DNA of 64,000 nucleotides from Streptomyces acidiscabies (GCF_020010905.1 NZ_JAGJBY010000002.1:1364001-1428000), one strand, 5' to 3'; counted from the first letter of the stretch, positions 18,133-27,122 are shown. Translations and numbers: made by a program. Notes: generated by a model not told the origin, from the sequence alone.

Positions 18133-18246
18133 TCAAGGACGTACGACCTTGACCACGAACGCGAGAACGACGACCGCCCACACGGTCATGAGGGCCGCCG
18201 TGAAGGTGACCGATTCGAGGCGCCTACGGCGTTTCCTACGAGGCAC
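18133..18246 (-). CDS. Putative 37-residue single-pass membrane peptide
   Basis: A GTG start at 18246 overlaps the end of the preceding small gene and leads into a 37-residue frame. It begins with a very basic segment (PRRKRRRR), then a hydrophobic stretch of about 20 residues (ALMTVWAVVVLAFVV) and ends VKVVRP. Basic-then-hydrophobic order predicts a single membrane anchor with a cytoplasmic N-terminus. Support is the overlap, the sensible topology and its place at the end of a tightly packed operon; a GGAGAGG lies about ten bases before the start. It is too short for composition statistics, so it could be a chance frame. Confidence 0.42.
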   Translation of the reverse strand: MPRRKRRRRLESVTFTAALMTVWAVVVLAFVVKVVRP

Positions 18247-18544
18247 CCTTCCGCCGCCTCTCCGGGCACGCGGTGAACGGGAGCCGGTACCCCTCCAGGG
18301 TCACCGGGTGGGTGTGCACGCTGACGGTGTCGGAGTCGAAACGCCACCCCCGGGCAGTGGCGATCTCGGCGTTCACCGTGACGGGGTCCTGGGGCCCGAT
18401 GCCCAGGCAGTCCCGGAGACTGCCCAGCATGCTCGGTACGTCCCTCCCGGTGAGGGCGCCGCCCCGGACCGTACGCCCGTTCTCCGTGACCGACCAGCAC
18501 ACACGGAACCAACGGGCCTCGACGCAGGGAGAGTTGGCGCTCAT
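18236..18544 (-). CDS. Hypothetical protein, 102 residues
   Basis: This soluble, unrecognised protein begins at the ATG at 18544, which overlaps the stop of the preceding gene as ATGA. It has a WFRVCWSVTENG segment and a DPVTVNAEIATARGWRFDSD segment of alternating hydrophobic residues, and ends with a basic tail (PERRRKGAS). No membrane segment or catalytic motif is visible. It is the largest of four short overlapping minus-strand genes that diverge from an HTH-TPR regulator gene. That arrangement in streptomycetes usually marks a small regulatory or modification cassette, but no function is assigned. Confidence 0.6.
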   Translation of the reverse strand: MSANSPCVEARWFRVCWSVTENGRTVRGGALTGRDVPSMLGSLRDCLGIGPQDPVTVNAEIATARGWRFDSDTVSVHTHPVTLEGYRLPFTACPERRRKGAS

Positions 18545-18717
18545 GGCGTTCCCGGCGGTGTGTGCCGGTGGCACGGACACATGCACACCAGGTACCGGAC
18601 TCCGGGGACGTCGGACTCACGGGGTACGGCGTCCCGGCAATGGTCGTGGCTGCCGAGCACGCAGCGCGGGGAGCGGTACGGCGGCTCGGCGACCGCGATG
18701 TTCGGGTCACGGGTCAT
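18541..18717 (-). CDS. Small Cys/His-rich protein, 58 residues
   Basis: The frame from ATG 18717 to TGA 18541 is joined to both neighbours by ATGA overlaps. The product has a C-terminal CMCPCHRH cluster plus further cysteines and histidines (VLGSHDHC), a spacing that could bind zinc or an iron-sulfur cluster. The N-terminus (TRDPNIAVAEPP) has no signal sequence. The four-base overlaps on both sides are the main evidence that it is real. The metal-binding idea is inference from residue spacing. I do not recognise a named family. Confidence 0.6.
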   Translation of the reverse strand: MTRDPNIAVAEPPYRSPRCVLGSHDHCRDAVPRESDVPGVRYLVCMCPCHRHTPPGTP

Positions 18718-18851
18718 CGGGTACCCCCGTCACCGTAGGCGCGGCGGTAGGCGTCCCACAGCCCTTGCCCGGTCCCGCACTTGTCGGTGTGCTCGAACCG
18801 CAGGGGATAGGCGCGCAGCATGCCGTCTTCGGTCTGCCCGAGGCCGGTCAC
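18714..18851 (-). CDS. Small hypothetical protein, 45 residues
   Basis: A GTG at 18851 opens a 45-residue frame whose stop overlaps the next gene as ATGA. A stop codon lies four codons upstream, so GTG 18851 is the earliest possible start; an internal ATG ten codons later is the alternative. The sequence includes YPLRFEHTDKCGTGQGLWDA, with one cysteine. It is the first gene of the small operon and lies 110 bases from the divergent HTH-TPR regulator. No function is assigned. Confidence 0.5.
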   Translation of the reverse strand: MTGLGQTEDGMLRAYPLRFEHTDKCGTGQGLWDAYRRAYGDGGTR

Positions 18852-18915
18852 CGGGCCGCCGCTTCAGTTAAGCAACCGCCGCACTACACATAGGTACGAT
18901 GGAAGTGGCAGGAGG

Positions 18916-18932
18916 ACTTAAGAGCTTTAAGT
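18916..18932. promoter_or_regulatory. AT-rich dyad between the small operon and the HTH-TPR regulator
   Basis: ACTTAA-GAGCT-TTAAGT is a perfect 6-bp dyad in the 110-base divergent spacer, and a further TTAAG half-site lies at 18868. AT-rich palindromes are rare in this DNA, so it is a plausible operator for the HTH regulator that starts 30 bases on. TAGGTA (18891) and TACGAT (18895) are possible -10 boxes. Confidence 0.4.
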
Positions 18933-18961
18933 GCCGCGCCAGTGCGAGGGGTTGAGGACCA

Positions 18962-20308
18962 GTGAGGACACCGGAACCGAACGCTGAACTCGAACGGCTT
19001 TATCGCGAGAGCGGAAGGACACTGCGTCAGTTTGCGCAGGCGGTGAACCGCATCGGGACAGAGCGCGGAACGCCTTTGAATTACCAGGAACCATCAGTCC
19101 ACCAGTGGCTCAAAGGGCACATGCCGAAAGAGGCTGCACGGCCGTTGGTCCTGGAGGCTCTTTCCCGTCGGCTTAAGCGCCCGGTAACGCATGCGCAAGC
19201 GGGATTTCCCGTATCCCGGAACCGGTCGAACTCCCAGCCGGGCACGGTGGAAGGGCTCGTCGATCTCGGGACGAACGACATGGACCCGTCCCGGCGGGGC
19301 GTGCTGGGCATCGGCCTGTTCTCCGTCGCCCTCGCTGTGCCCAACTGGCCTGATGTCGTCGGGCGGATGGAGGCAGTGCAGAAGGGCCAGGTCCAGCGCA
19401 TCGGAATGACCGAAGTGGACATGGTCATCGCCATGACCGAGCGAGTCTCCGAACTCGACGACCAATTCGGCGGACGCCACGCACGACCGATGGCCGCCGC
19501 GTTCCTCGTGAACACGGTGGCTCCGTACCTTCGGGCCGATGCCCCGGAGCACGTGCGCAAGGCGATGATGTCGGCGGCTTCCGACCTCTGTTACCTCACC
19601 GGATATATGGCTGTGGACGAAGGTGCTCATGGACTGGCCCAGCAGTACTACTTGAAGGCGCTGGAACTTGCCGGAGCATCAGAGGACCACCTGACGTACG
19701 GCACAACGCTGCGAGGCATGAGCGTTCAGGCCGTAGATCTGGGACATGGCTCCCAGGCGATGCGACTGGCTGACGCCGCCACCGCGGCTTCTCCCGACGC
19801 CGGTCCCAGGATGCGTGCTTTCCTCGCCGGCCAGCAAGCGCACGCCTCCGCTCAGATCGGCGATCGCAACAAAGCACTCGCGTACCTTCGGGAAGCCGAA
19901 GTCGCCATGGAAAAGGCGGAATCCCGAGCAAAGATCTTCGGTTCATACGACCCTGCCGCCTTGAATTACCACACAAGCCAGGTGAGGTACGAGCTAGGAG
20001 ACATGACGGGGGCAGTCGAGGCGATGCAGCAGGCCGATCAACTCCGGCCGAGTATCTACCGGCGTACCCGGACACATCAGCGCGGACTCCTCGCCGAACG
20101 TCAACTCTCCATCGGCCACTTGGAAGCCGCCTGCGCCACCTGGAACCTCGCCCTGGACGACTACCCGTACGTCCAGTCCGGCCGCGCCGACCAACGCATG
20201 CGGAACATGGCCAAGTTGATTCGCCCCTACCTCAGCAACCCCTCAGCACGAGCACTTCACGAGCGTGCACGGCTCGTCGTCCCGCCGTCCCTGCTCACCG
20301 CCCGGTGA
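18962..20308 (+). CDS. HTH-TPR transcriptional regulator
   Basis: This 448-residue cytoplasmic protein begins with an XRE-like DNA-binding region (about 1-70; SGRTLRQFAQAVNRIG, YQEPSVHQWLKG). A linker and then a long helical region (about 120-440) read as repeated 34-residue tetratricopeptide-like helices (for example AQQYYLKALELAGASEDHLTYGTTLRG). The pattern matches the large streptomycete HTH-TPR group that governs development or secondary metabolism, often sensing a small molecule or peptide. GTG 18962 is used because GAGG lies five bases before it. It is divergent from the four small genes, which are its likely targets or partners. The ligand is unknown. Confidence 0.82.
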   Translation: MRTPEPNAELERLYRESGRTLRQFAQAVNRIGTERGTPLNYQEPSVHQWLKGHMPKEAARPLVLEALSRRLKRPVTHAQAGFPVSRNRSNSQPGTVEGLVDLGTNDMDPSRRGVLGIGLFSVALAVPNWPDVVGRMEAVQKGQVQRIGMTEVDMVIAMTERVSELDDQFGGRHARPMAAAFLVNTVAPYLRADAPEHVRKAMMSAASDLCYLTGYMAVDEGAHGLAQQYYLKALELAGASEDHLTYGTTLRGMSVQAVDLGHGSQAMRLADAATAASPDAGPRMRAFLAGQQAHASAQIGDRNKALAYLREAEVAMEKAESRAKIFGSYDPAALNYHTSQVRYELGDMTGAVEAMQQADQLRPSIYRRTRTHQRGLLAERQLSIGHLEAACATWNLALDDYPYVQSGRADQRMRNMAKLIRPYLSNPSARALHERARLVVPPSLLTAR

Positions 20309-20310
20309 AA

Positions 20311-20814
20311 CTACCTGTCCCCCACCCGCATCTCGAACCACGTCGTCTTCCCCCGCGGAAGTAAGTCGACCCCCCAGCGATCCGACAGCTTGTCCACGAG
20401 GAACAACCCCCGCCCGCTGACGTCGAGTTCGTGGACCGGCATCAGGCAGGGCAGCCCCCGTGAGGGGTCGCGGACCTCGATGCGGATCCAGCCCCGGCGG
20501 CGCCGCATACGGAGGCCGAAGACGCGGGCGCCCGTGTGGCGTACGGCGTTGCCGACGAGTTCGGAGACGAGGAGGACGGAGTCCTCGGCGAGCTTGGGGG
20601 TGAGTCCCCACTGGCGCAGGACCACGAAATGCGTCAACCGGCGTGCGGCGGCGGCGGATTCAGGGCGGGACGGGAGCGGAACCTCGGCCTCCGTGGGATC
20701 GCCGAACAACTCCACGGCCTTCAACGCCCGCTCGTCCTCGACCGCGGGCGACCAGCGCGCCGCGTCCACACGCCCGTGTCCTCGCGGCTGTTCGAAACTC
20801 TCCAGCCCCGCCAT
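20311..20814 (-). CDS. ATP-binding protein of the anti-sigma factor (HATPase_c_2) type
   Basis: This 167-residue protein carries a GHKL ATPase fold: the N box VSELVGNAVRHTG, the IEVRDPS segment (G1 box, in which Ser replaces the usual Gly), and the SGRGLFLVDKLSDRWG segment. Such proteins are common in Streptomyces, where they act as anti-sigma kinases or as partners of small DUF397 regulators. The ATG at 20814 is chosen since upstream sequence (to 21009) codes only low-complexity residues. It converges with the HTH-TPR regulator, two bases apart. No partner sigma factor or antagonist is adjacent, so the pathway is unknown. Confidence 0.82.
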   Translation of the reverse strand: MAGLESFEQPRGHGRVDAARWSPAVEDERALKAVELFGDPTEAEVPLPSRPESAAAARRLTHFVVLRQWGLTPKLAEDSVLLVSELVGNAVRHTGARVFGLRMRRRRGWIRIEVRDPSRGLPCLMPVHELDVSGRGLFLVDKLSDRWGVDLLPRGKTTWFEMRVGDR

Positions 20815-21141
20815 GCCCCCATCATGGCCGCCCGGAGCGCCGTCCGTGGCCGTTCCGGGGGAATACGCCCCCCGCAAGCTTCCGGTACCCGGCACGCCCG
20901 CGGCATATGACCGTGGCACGAAGGCACCCGGGAAACCCCCGTTGAGCTGCGAAGACGGCTCACTCGACGGCAATCGACGGCTCCCTCGGCACGGCTGACT
21001 TGTGGTCACCCCAAGGCTCCCACAAACCGCCCCATCGAGGGACCCGGATGAGACATCATGTCAATTGCAAGACCCTGTACGGGAATTCGGTAAGGGGATA
21101 CCTCACAGGCCGATCAGGTTTACGGCGCAACAGCTGTCCTC
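20815..21141. other. Intergenic region between ATP-binding protein and enoyl-CoA hydratase
   Basis: This 327-base stretch has no convincing gene. It must hold the promoter of the ATP-binding gene on the minus strand and the terminator of the hydratase gene. I see no strong hairpin and no clear promoter boxes in it. Confidence 0.5.
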
Positions 21142-21909
21142 TCAGAGGAACTTCGCCTTCCCCGGCCCCTCCTCCACGAAGCTCCGCATCCCCCGCTCCC
21201 GGTCCTCCGTCGCGAACAGCCCCGCGAACCAGGTGCGTTCCACGGCGAGACCTGTCTCCAGGTCGGTCTCAAGACCCGTGTCGATCGACTCCTTCGCGGC
21301 GCGCAGCGCGATCGCCGGACCCTGCGCGAGCTTCGCGGCCCACGCGTGCGCCTGCGCGTACACCTCGTCGGCCGGGACGACGCGGTCCACGAGGCCGAGG
21401 GACAGCGCCTCGTCCGCCTTCACCATCCGGCCGGTGAAGATGAGGTCCTTCGCCTTGGACGGTCCGATCAGCCGCGCGAGCCGCTGCGTGCCGCCCGCGC
21501 CCGGGATCACGCCGAGGAGGATCTCCGGCTGGCCCAGCTTCGCGTTCTCCCCGGCGATCCGGTAGTCCGCGCAGAGCGCCAACTCGCAGCCCCCGCCCAG
21601 CGCGTACCCGGTGATCGCCGCGACGACCGGCTTCGGGATCCGCGCGACGGCCGTGAACGCGTCCTGGAGCGCGCGGGAGCGCAGCACCATCGCCGCGTGG
21701 TCCATCGCCTGCATCTCCTTGATGTCCGCGCCGGCCGCGAACACCTTCTCCCCGCCGTACATGACCACCGCGCGTACGTCGCCGCGCCGCGCGGCCTCCT
21801 CGGCGAGCTCCTTCAGCCGGTCCTGCGTGGCGGTGTCCAGCGCGTTCATGGGCGGGCGGTCGAGCCGCAGCGTGCCGACGCCTTCGGCGACTTCGAGATT
21901 CACGGTCAT
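21142..21909 (-). CDS. Enoyl-CoA hydratase/isomerase family protein
   Basis: This 255-residue cytoplasmic crotonase-fold enzyme has the CoA/oxyanion segment AAGADIKEM, the GGGCELALCAD motif with the first catalytic Glu, and QPEILLGVIPGAGGTQRL with the second. Both glutamates needed for hydration are present, favouring true 2-enoyl-CoA hydratase activity in fatty-acid or amino-acid catabolism. The length matches the family. The ATG at 21909 begins TVNLEVAEGVGTLRLDRP. No other beta-oxidation genes flank it, so the physiological substrate is not indicated. The hairpin at 21939-21973 belongs to the upstream transpeptidase and insulates this gene. Confidence 0.92.
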   Translation of the reverse strand: MTVNLEVAEGVGTLRLDRPPMNALDTATQDRLKELAEEAARRGDVRAVVMYGGEKVFAAGADIKEMQAMDHAAMVLRSRALQDAFTAVARIPKPVVAAITGYALGGGCELALCADYRIAGENAKLGQPEILLGVIPGAGGTQRLARLIGPSKAKDLIFTGRMVKADEALSLGLVDRVVPADEVYAQAHAWAAKLAQGPAIALRAAKESIDTGLETDLETGLAVERTWFAGLFATEDRERGMRSFVEEGPGKAKFL

Positions 21910-21938
21910 GCAGGCAGGTTAACGGGGATTAACGGGGA

Positions 21939-21973
21939 GTGGCTCGGTGCCGTGAGTCACAGCACCGAGCCAC
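21939..21973 (-). terminator. Strong hairpin after the L,D-transpeptidase gene
   Basis: Perfect 12-bp arms (21939-21950 and 21962-21973) with an 11-base loop lie 21 bases beyond the TAA stop of the transpeptidase. Confidence 0.8.
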
Positions 21974-21994
21974 CCTCCTACCTACAGAAACGAA

Positions 21995-23233
21995 TTACTT
22001 CGTCCACTCCGCCCACGACATGTTCCAGCCGTTGAGCCCGTTCGCCGGATTCACCACCGGGTCAGTGGAGTTCTTCACGACAACCACGTCCCCGACCATC
22101 GAGTGGTTGAAGAACCACGCCGCGGCGATGTCACTGTCGTACCCGCCCCGCACATCGCGCAGCCCGATGCACCCATGGCTCGCGTTGTAGTTCCCGAACG
22201 CGTCCCCACCCCAGTAGTTGCCGTGCACGAACGTGCCCGAGTCGGTGAGGCGGATCGCGTGCGGGACGTCCTTGATGTCGTACTCGCCGTTGTAGCCGAC
22301 GGTGTCCCCGTTCATCCGGGTGACCTTGTACTTCTCGCTCATGACCATCTGCCCGTTCCAGGTGGCGTACCCGGGCTTGCCGGTCGTCACGGGGATCGTC
22401 TTGATGGTCTTGCCGTTCTGCTGGACGGACATCGTGTGCTTCTTGGCGTCGACGATCGACACCTGGTTGCGCCCGATGGTGAAGGAGACGGTCTTGGTCT
22501 GCTCGCCGTAGACGCCCTTGCGGCCCTCGACGCCGTTGAGGTTGAGCTTGACGGTGACCTTCGTACCGGCCTTCCAGTACTGGTCGGGCCGGAAGTCGAG
22601 CCGGTCGTTGCCGAACCAGTGGCCCTGGACGTCGACCGCCGGGACCGTCTTGATCTCGATGGCCTTCTCGACGGCGTCCGGCGCGGTGATCCCGCGCGTG
22701 AAGCGGATCGAGAACGGCATCCCGACGCCGACGGTCGAGCCGTCCTCGGGCGTGAAGTTGCCCGTGAACGTGTTCTTCGGGCTGAGGGTCGTGAACGCCG
22801 AGTCCTCGGCGGCCTGACGCCCCCCGGCGTCCTTGGCGACCGCGTGCACCTGGTACTTCGTGGACGCGGCGAGGTGCGTGGCGGGCGTCCAGCCCGCGCC
22901 GTCCGCGGAGATCGCGCCCTCGACCGCCGTACCCTTCGGGTCCTTGACGACGACCTCGGTGAGTTTGCCCTTCGCGGCGGTCACCTTCAGCGTGCCGCTC
23001 GTGTTCACGGCGGTCGCGCCGTTCGCCGGAAGGATGCTGACGACCGCCTCGGACTGGGCGCTCTGCGCGCTGTCGGCGGGCTTGCCCTTGGTGTCGTTCT
23101 TGCCGGAGTCGCCGGAACCCGAGTTCCCGCTCCCGCCGCACGCGGTGACGGCGAGCAGAAGGACGCCGGACATCAGCGCCAGTCCTCTCTTACGTCCTCG
23201 CACCGACGCCCCCGATATCGGCCGCACGTTCAA
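21995..23233 (-). CDS. L,D-transpeptidase lipoprotein with Ig-like domains
   Basis: This 412-residue exported lipoprotein forms 3-3 peptidoglycan crosslinks in the cell wall. The signal ends with lipobox LAVTAC, followed by a Gly/Ser-rich tether and a stretch with KND repeats. Two Ig-like domains (about 60-270) precede a YkuD catalytic domain with HGNYWGG and SHGCIGLRD, where Cys355 is the nucleophile and His353 its neighbour. The start is TTG 23233, with AGGGGAG upstream; GTG 23227 is an alternative. It and the next gene upstream are paralogues of the same orientation but each seems to have its own transcription unit. A 14-bp palindrome at 23,321 lies upstream. Confidence 0.93.
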   Translation of the reverse strand: MNVRPISGASVRGRKRGLALMSGVLLLAVTACGGSGNSGSGDSGKNDTKGKPADSAQSAQSEAVVSILPANGATAVNTSGTLKVTAAKGKLTEVVVKDPKGTAVEGAISADGAGWTPATHLAASTKYQVHAVAKDAGGRQAAEDSAFTTLSPKNTFTGNFTPEDGSTVGVGMPFSIRFTRGITAPDAVEKAIEIKTVPAVDVQGHWFGNDRLDFRPDQYWKAGTKVTVKLNLNGVEGRKGVYGEQTKTVSFTIGRNQVSIVDAKKHTMSVQQNGKTIKTIPVTTGKPGYATWNGQMVMSEKYKVTRMNGDTVGYNGEYDIKDVPHAIRLTDSGTFVHGNYWGGDAFGNYNASHGCIGLRDVRGGYDSDIAAAWFFNHSMVGDVVVVKNSTDPVVNPANGLNGWNMSWAEWTK

Positions 23234-23320
23234 GTCGTTCTCCCCTCGCGAGGCCCCTGATCAGAGCCCCCACCCCCGCGCTCGCCGCGCGATCACTGGC
23301 GCATCCTAACCGGGTGTATT

Positions 23321-23334
23321 TGACCATCTGGTCA
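23321..23334. promoter_or_regulatory. Short palindrome upstream of the L,D-transpeptidase
   Basis: TGACCA-TC-TGGTCA is an exact dyad about 90 bases before the TTG start. It may be an operator, but no matching promoter boxes were placed with confidence. Confidence 0.25.
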
Positions 23335-23479
23335 GCTGAACGTCACCGTTTCGTCGCAAAGGCCCCACACGCCCTTGCGAAGGCTCCACACCCGCCATGA
23401 CCACCCCTTTTCGCGGCGAGCCCGCGCCCCTGACCGGCGGCGAGCCCGCACGCCCCGCCCCTGATCCCTACCCGGCGCC

Positions 23480-24685
23480 CTACCCGACCGCACCTCCCGC
23501 GACCCACTCCTTCCACCCCATGTTCCAGCCCCCCAGCCCGTTGTCCGCCGCCACCGTCTTGTCCCGGCTGTTGACCACCTCCACCACGTCCCCGATCAGA
23601 CTCCGGTCGAAGAACCACCCCGCCGGAGTCTCCGACGAACCCCCCTTCACATCCCTCAGCCCCACACACCCGTGACTCACGTTCACCCGTCCAACGGCGT
23701 ACGGCGCCCAGTAGTTCCCGTGCAGGAACGTCCCCGAGTCGGTCAGCCGCATCGCGTGCGGCACGTCCGGGATGTCGTACTCCCCGCCGAACCCGACGGT
23801 CCGGCTGTTCATCCGCGTCACGTCGAGCATCTCGGTGACGACCATCTTCCCGTTGTACGTCGGTGTCTTCGGCGAACCCGCGGTGATCGGCACGGTCGCC
23901 AGGAGCCGCCCGTCGCGCCGCACCTCCATCGTGTGGTCGGCGGCGTCCACCAGCGACACCTGGCTGCGCCCGACGGTGAACGAGAACGTCTTGGACTGGA
24001 GCCCGTACACCCCCGGCGCCCCCTCGACGTCCCGCAGCCGCAGCGTCACGGTGACCTCGGTGCCCGGCTTCCAGTACTCGCGCGGCCGGAAGTCCAGCCG
24101 CTCGCCGCCGAACCAGTGCGGGCGCACCTCCACCGGAGGGTCCGCGGTGATCTCGACGGCCCGCTCCACGTCCGCGCGGCTGACGATCTCCCGGTTGAAC
24201 TCCAGCGACACGATCATGCCGGTGCCGACGACCGACCGGTTCTCCGGAGCGACGTACCCGATGAACCGCTCGTCCGGCACGAACGTCGTGAACGTGCTGT
24301 GCCGCGCCAGCCGGTTGCCCGACTCGTCGCGCGCGACGACGTCCACCGTGTACCGCGCGGAGAGCGCGAGCCGGTCGTCGTCCGGACGCCAACTCCCGCC
24401 GCCGTCAACGATCCTGCCGGGTACGAGGGTCTCCTGCGCGTCCTGCACGCGCGCGACCCGCACCGACTCCAGCTTCCCGAACGGCACCCGCACCCGCAGC
24501 TTCCCGTCCGCCGCCACCCCCTTCACCCCGTCGTCCGGCGTCACCCGGATCACGTCCTGGGCAGCCGCCGGTTTCCCGAGCAGCCGGTCCATCCCACTGC
24601 GCCCGTCCCCGGACGTACACCCGGCGACGAGCCCTGCCACCACGACGACCAGCGCGGCACCCGCGCGTCTTTGTCCATGCGTCAC
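23480..24685 (-). CDS. L,D-transpeptidase lipoprotein, second copy
   Basis: This 401-residue paralogue of the previous gene has the same plan: lipobox LVAGC, Ig-like domains, and a YkuD domain with HGNYWAPYAVG and SHGCVGLRD. The N-terminal tether is shorter and the sequence between the domains differs. Presence of two versions suggests either redundancy or division between vegetative and sporulating wall. It diverges from glgX by 190 bases. A near-perfect 10-bp hairpin (23354-23380) about 100 bases beyond its stop may end its transcript. Confidence 0.92.
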   Translation of the reverse strand: MTHGQRRAGAALVVVVAGLVAGCTSGDGRSGMDRLLGKPAAAQDVIRVTPDDGVKGVAADGKLRVRVPFGKLESVRVARVQDAQETLVPGRIVDGGGSWRPDDDRLALSARYTVDVVARDESGNRLARHSTFTTFVPDERFIGYVAPENRSVVGTGMIVSLEFNREIVSRADVERAVEITADPPVEVRPHWFGGERLDFRPREYWKPGTEVTVTLRLRDVEGAPGVYGLQSKTFSFTVGRSQVSLVDAADHTMEVRRDGRLLATVPITAGSPKTPTYNGKMVVTEMLDVTRMNSRTVGFGGEYDIPDVPHAMRLTDSGTFLHGNYWAPYAVGRVNVSHGCVGLRDVKGGSSETPAGWFFDRSLIGDVVEVVNSRDKTVAADNGLGGWNMGWKEWVAGGAVG

Positions 24686-24875
24686 AGCTGTACAACGAGC
24701 AGATGCACCTCAGGGAAACGTGAAAAGGAAACATGAGTACGACCCCCGGTCTGCGCGCCGCGACCTCTGGGCAGAACAGGGGGAGGACGACGACCGTACG
24801 CCGGGGAGCCGCCGCCACGCCGTACCCATCCGGCGGGGTGTCCCGGCGGCGGACAGGACGAAGAGGGGCCGACCG

Positions 24876-27122
24876 GTGTCCAGCACAGCCGAACAGGAGT
24901 CAGAGACGCCGGAATCCGGCGCGGACCCTGGAGTGGACCCGCATTCCGGTGCGGGCAGTCCGGACGTCACGGCGCCACCCGTCTGGCCCGGCGCCCCCGT
25001 GCCCCTCGGCGCGCGCGTGCGCACCGGTCCCGGTGGGGTGAGCGGCACCAACTTCGCGCTGTGGGCGGGCGGCGCGGAGGCCGTCGACCTGTGTCTTTTC
25101 GACGATGACGACGACGGTGGTGCCGGCGCCGAGACTCGCGTACGGCTCACCGAACTCACCCACGAGATCTGGCACGGCTTCGTCCCCGGCGTACGCCCCG
25201 GCCGCCGCTACGGTTACCGCGTGCACGGCCGCTGGGACCCCTGGACCGGCGCCCGCTGGAACCCGGCGAAGCTGCTCCTCGACCCGTACGCCCGCGCGGT
25301 GGACGGCGAGTTCGGGCTGTCGCCCGAGGTGTACGGCCACGTCCGCGACTGGCCCCAGCAGCACATCGCCGACACCGTCCGCGACGACCGCGACTCAGCG
25401 CCCTTCGTCCCCAAGGGAGTTGTCGTCCAGGACGAGGACGACTGGGCCGACGACCAGCGCCCCAAGACGCCGTGGGCGGACTCGGTGATCTACGAGGTCC
25501 ACGTCCGCGGCTTCACCAGGCTGCACCCCGGCATCCCGCCCGAACTCCGGGGCACCTACGCCGGGTTGGCGCACCCGGCGGCGATCGAGCACCTCGTGAA
25601 GCTCGGCGTCACGGCCGTCGAACTCCTCCCCGTCCACCAATTCGCCCACGAGGACCACCTGTTGCGGAAGGGGCTGCGCAACTACTGGGGCTACAACTCC
25701 ATCGGCTACTTCGCCCCGCACGCCGCCTACGCCTCCTCCGGTACGACGGGACAGCAGGTCGGCGAGTTCAAGCGCATGGTCCGCGCGCTGCACGCGGCGG
25801 GCATCGAGGTGATCCTCGACGTCGTCTACAACCACACCGCCGAAGCAGGGGAGTTGGGGCCGACGCTCTCCCTCAAGGGCATCGACAACCGCGGCTACTA
25901 CCGCCTCCAGAACGACGCCCGCCGGTACGCCGACTACACCGGCTGCGGCAACACCCTGCACGTCGTCCAGCCGCACGTCCTGCGCCTGATCACGGACTCC
26001 CTGCGGTACTGGGTCACCGAAATGGGCGTCGACGGCTTCCGGTTCGACCTCGCGGCGGCGCTGGCCCGCTCGATGCACGACGTCGACATGCTGTCCCCGT
26101 TCCTCGCCGTGATAGCCCAAGACCCGGTGCTGCGGCGGGTGAAGCTCATCGCCGAGCCCTGGGACGTCGGCTCGGGCGGCTACCAGGTCGGCGCGTTTCC
26201 GCCGCTGTGGACCGAGTGGAACGACCGGTACCGGGGCACCGTACGGGACTTCTGGCGCGGCGCGCTGCCCGACGTACGGGAGATGGGGTACCGGCTCTCC
26301 GGGTCCAGCGACCTCTACGCCTGGGGCGGGCGGCGACCGTACGCCTCGGTCAACTTCGTTACCGCGCACGACGGTTACACGCTGCGCGACCTCGTGTCGT
26401 ACGAGCGCAAGCACAACGAGGCCAACGGGGAAGGGAACCGGGACGGGAGCGACGACAACCGGTCCTGGAACTGCGGGGCCGAGGGGGAGACCGACGACGC
26501 CGGTGTACTCGCCCTGCGTCAGCGGCAGTTGAGGAACCTCATGACGACACTGTTGCTGTCCACCGGGGTGCCGATGCTCGTCGCCGGGGACGAGATGGGG
26601 CGGACGCAGGGGGGCAACAACAACGCGTACTGCCAGGACGACGCGACGAGTTGGGTCGACTGGGGGTTGCTGGAGGAGCCGGGGTGGCGGTCGCTGTTCG
26701 AGCTGAGTTCGCGGCTGATCGGGCTGAGACATCGTCACCCGGTGCTGCGGCGGCGGGCGTTCTTCTCCGGGCGGGCTCATTCCGCCGACGGGATACGGGA
26801 CTTGGCGTGGTTCACGGCGCGCGGGGAGGAGATGACCGATGGCGACTGGTACGCACCGGCCGCCACGCTCGGGATGTATCTGTCCGGGCGGGACATTCCC
26901 GGGCGGGACGAGCGGGGGGAGCCGATCGTCGACGACAGTTTCTTCGCGGTGCTGCACGCGGGGGAGACGGCGGTGCGGTGCACGCTGCCGGGGGTGCCGT
27001 GGGCCGAGCGGTACGAGGTGGTGGTGGACACCTCGCAGGAGTCGGAGGGGGGCGTTCATGACGCCGGGACGGAGGTGGTGATCCCGGGGCGAACTGTCCT
27101 GTTGCTGAAGGTGCGTTCGTAA
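24876..27122 (+). CDS. glgX: Glycogen debranching enzyme (GlgX-type isoamylase)
   Basis: This 748-residue GH13 enzyme removes alpha-1,6 branches from glycogen after phosphorylase action. A CBM48 domain (about 40-150) precedes the TIM barrel, with nucleophile Asp391 in FRFDLA, acid/base Glu427 in IAEPWDVG, and Asp499 in VTAHDGYT. GTG 24876 is chosen, with AGAGGGG upstream. The frame is open much farther back but only as antisense shadow of the transpeptidase gene. It is functionally linked to the glgP at the left edge. The N-terminal ~30 residues are acidic and low-complexity. Length is close to the family norm. Confidence 0.93.
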   Translation: MSSTAEQESETPESGADPGVDPHSGAGSPDVTAPPVWPGAPVPLGARVRTGPGGVSGTNFALWAGGAEAVDLCLFDDDDDGGAGAETRVRLTELTHEIWHGFVPGVRPGRRYGYRVHGRWDPWTGARWNPAKLLLDPYARAVDGEFGLSPEVYGHVRDWPQQHIADTVRDDRDSAPFVPKGVVVQDEDDWADDQRPKTPWADSVIYEVHVRGFTRLHPGIPPELRGTYAGLAHPAAIEHLVKLGVTAVELLPVHQFAHEDHLLRKGLRNYWGYNSIGYFAPHAAYASSGTTGQQVGEFKRMVRALHAAGIEVILDVVYNHTAEAGELGPTLSLKGIDNRGYYRLQNDARRYADYTGCGNTLHVVQPHVLRLITDSLRYWVTEMGVDGFRFDLAAALARSMHDVDMLSPFLAVIAQDPVLRRVKLIAEPWDVGSGGYQVGAFPPLWTEWNDRYRGTVRDFWRGALPDVREMGYRLSGSSDLYAWGGRRPYASVNFVTAHDGYTLRDLVSYERKHNEANGEGNRDGSDDNRSWNCGAEGETDDAGVLALRQRQLRNLMTTLLLSTGVPMLVAGDEMGRTQGGNNNAYCQDDATSWVDWGLLEEPGWRSLFELSSRLIGLRHRHPVLRRRAFFSGRAHSADGIRDLAWFTARGEEMTDGDWYAPAATLGMYLSGRDIPGRDERGEPIVDDSFFAVLHAGETAVRCTLPGVPWAERYEVVVDTSQESEGGVHDAGTEVVIPGRTVLLLKVRS

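Noticed and set aside
23772..24875. N-terminal extension of glgX by 368 residues
   Set aside because: It is the antisense of the L,D-transpeptidase; GlgX homology and ribosome site start at 24,876.
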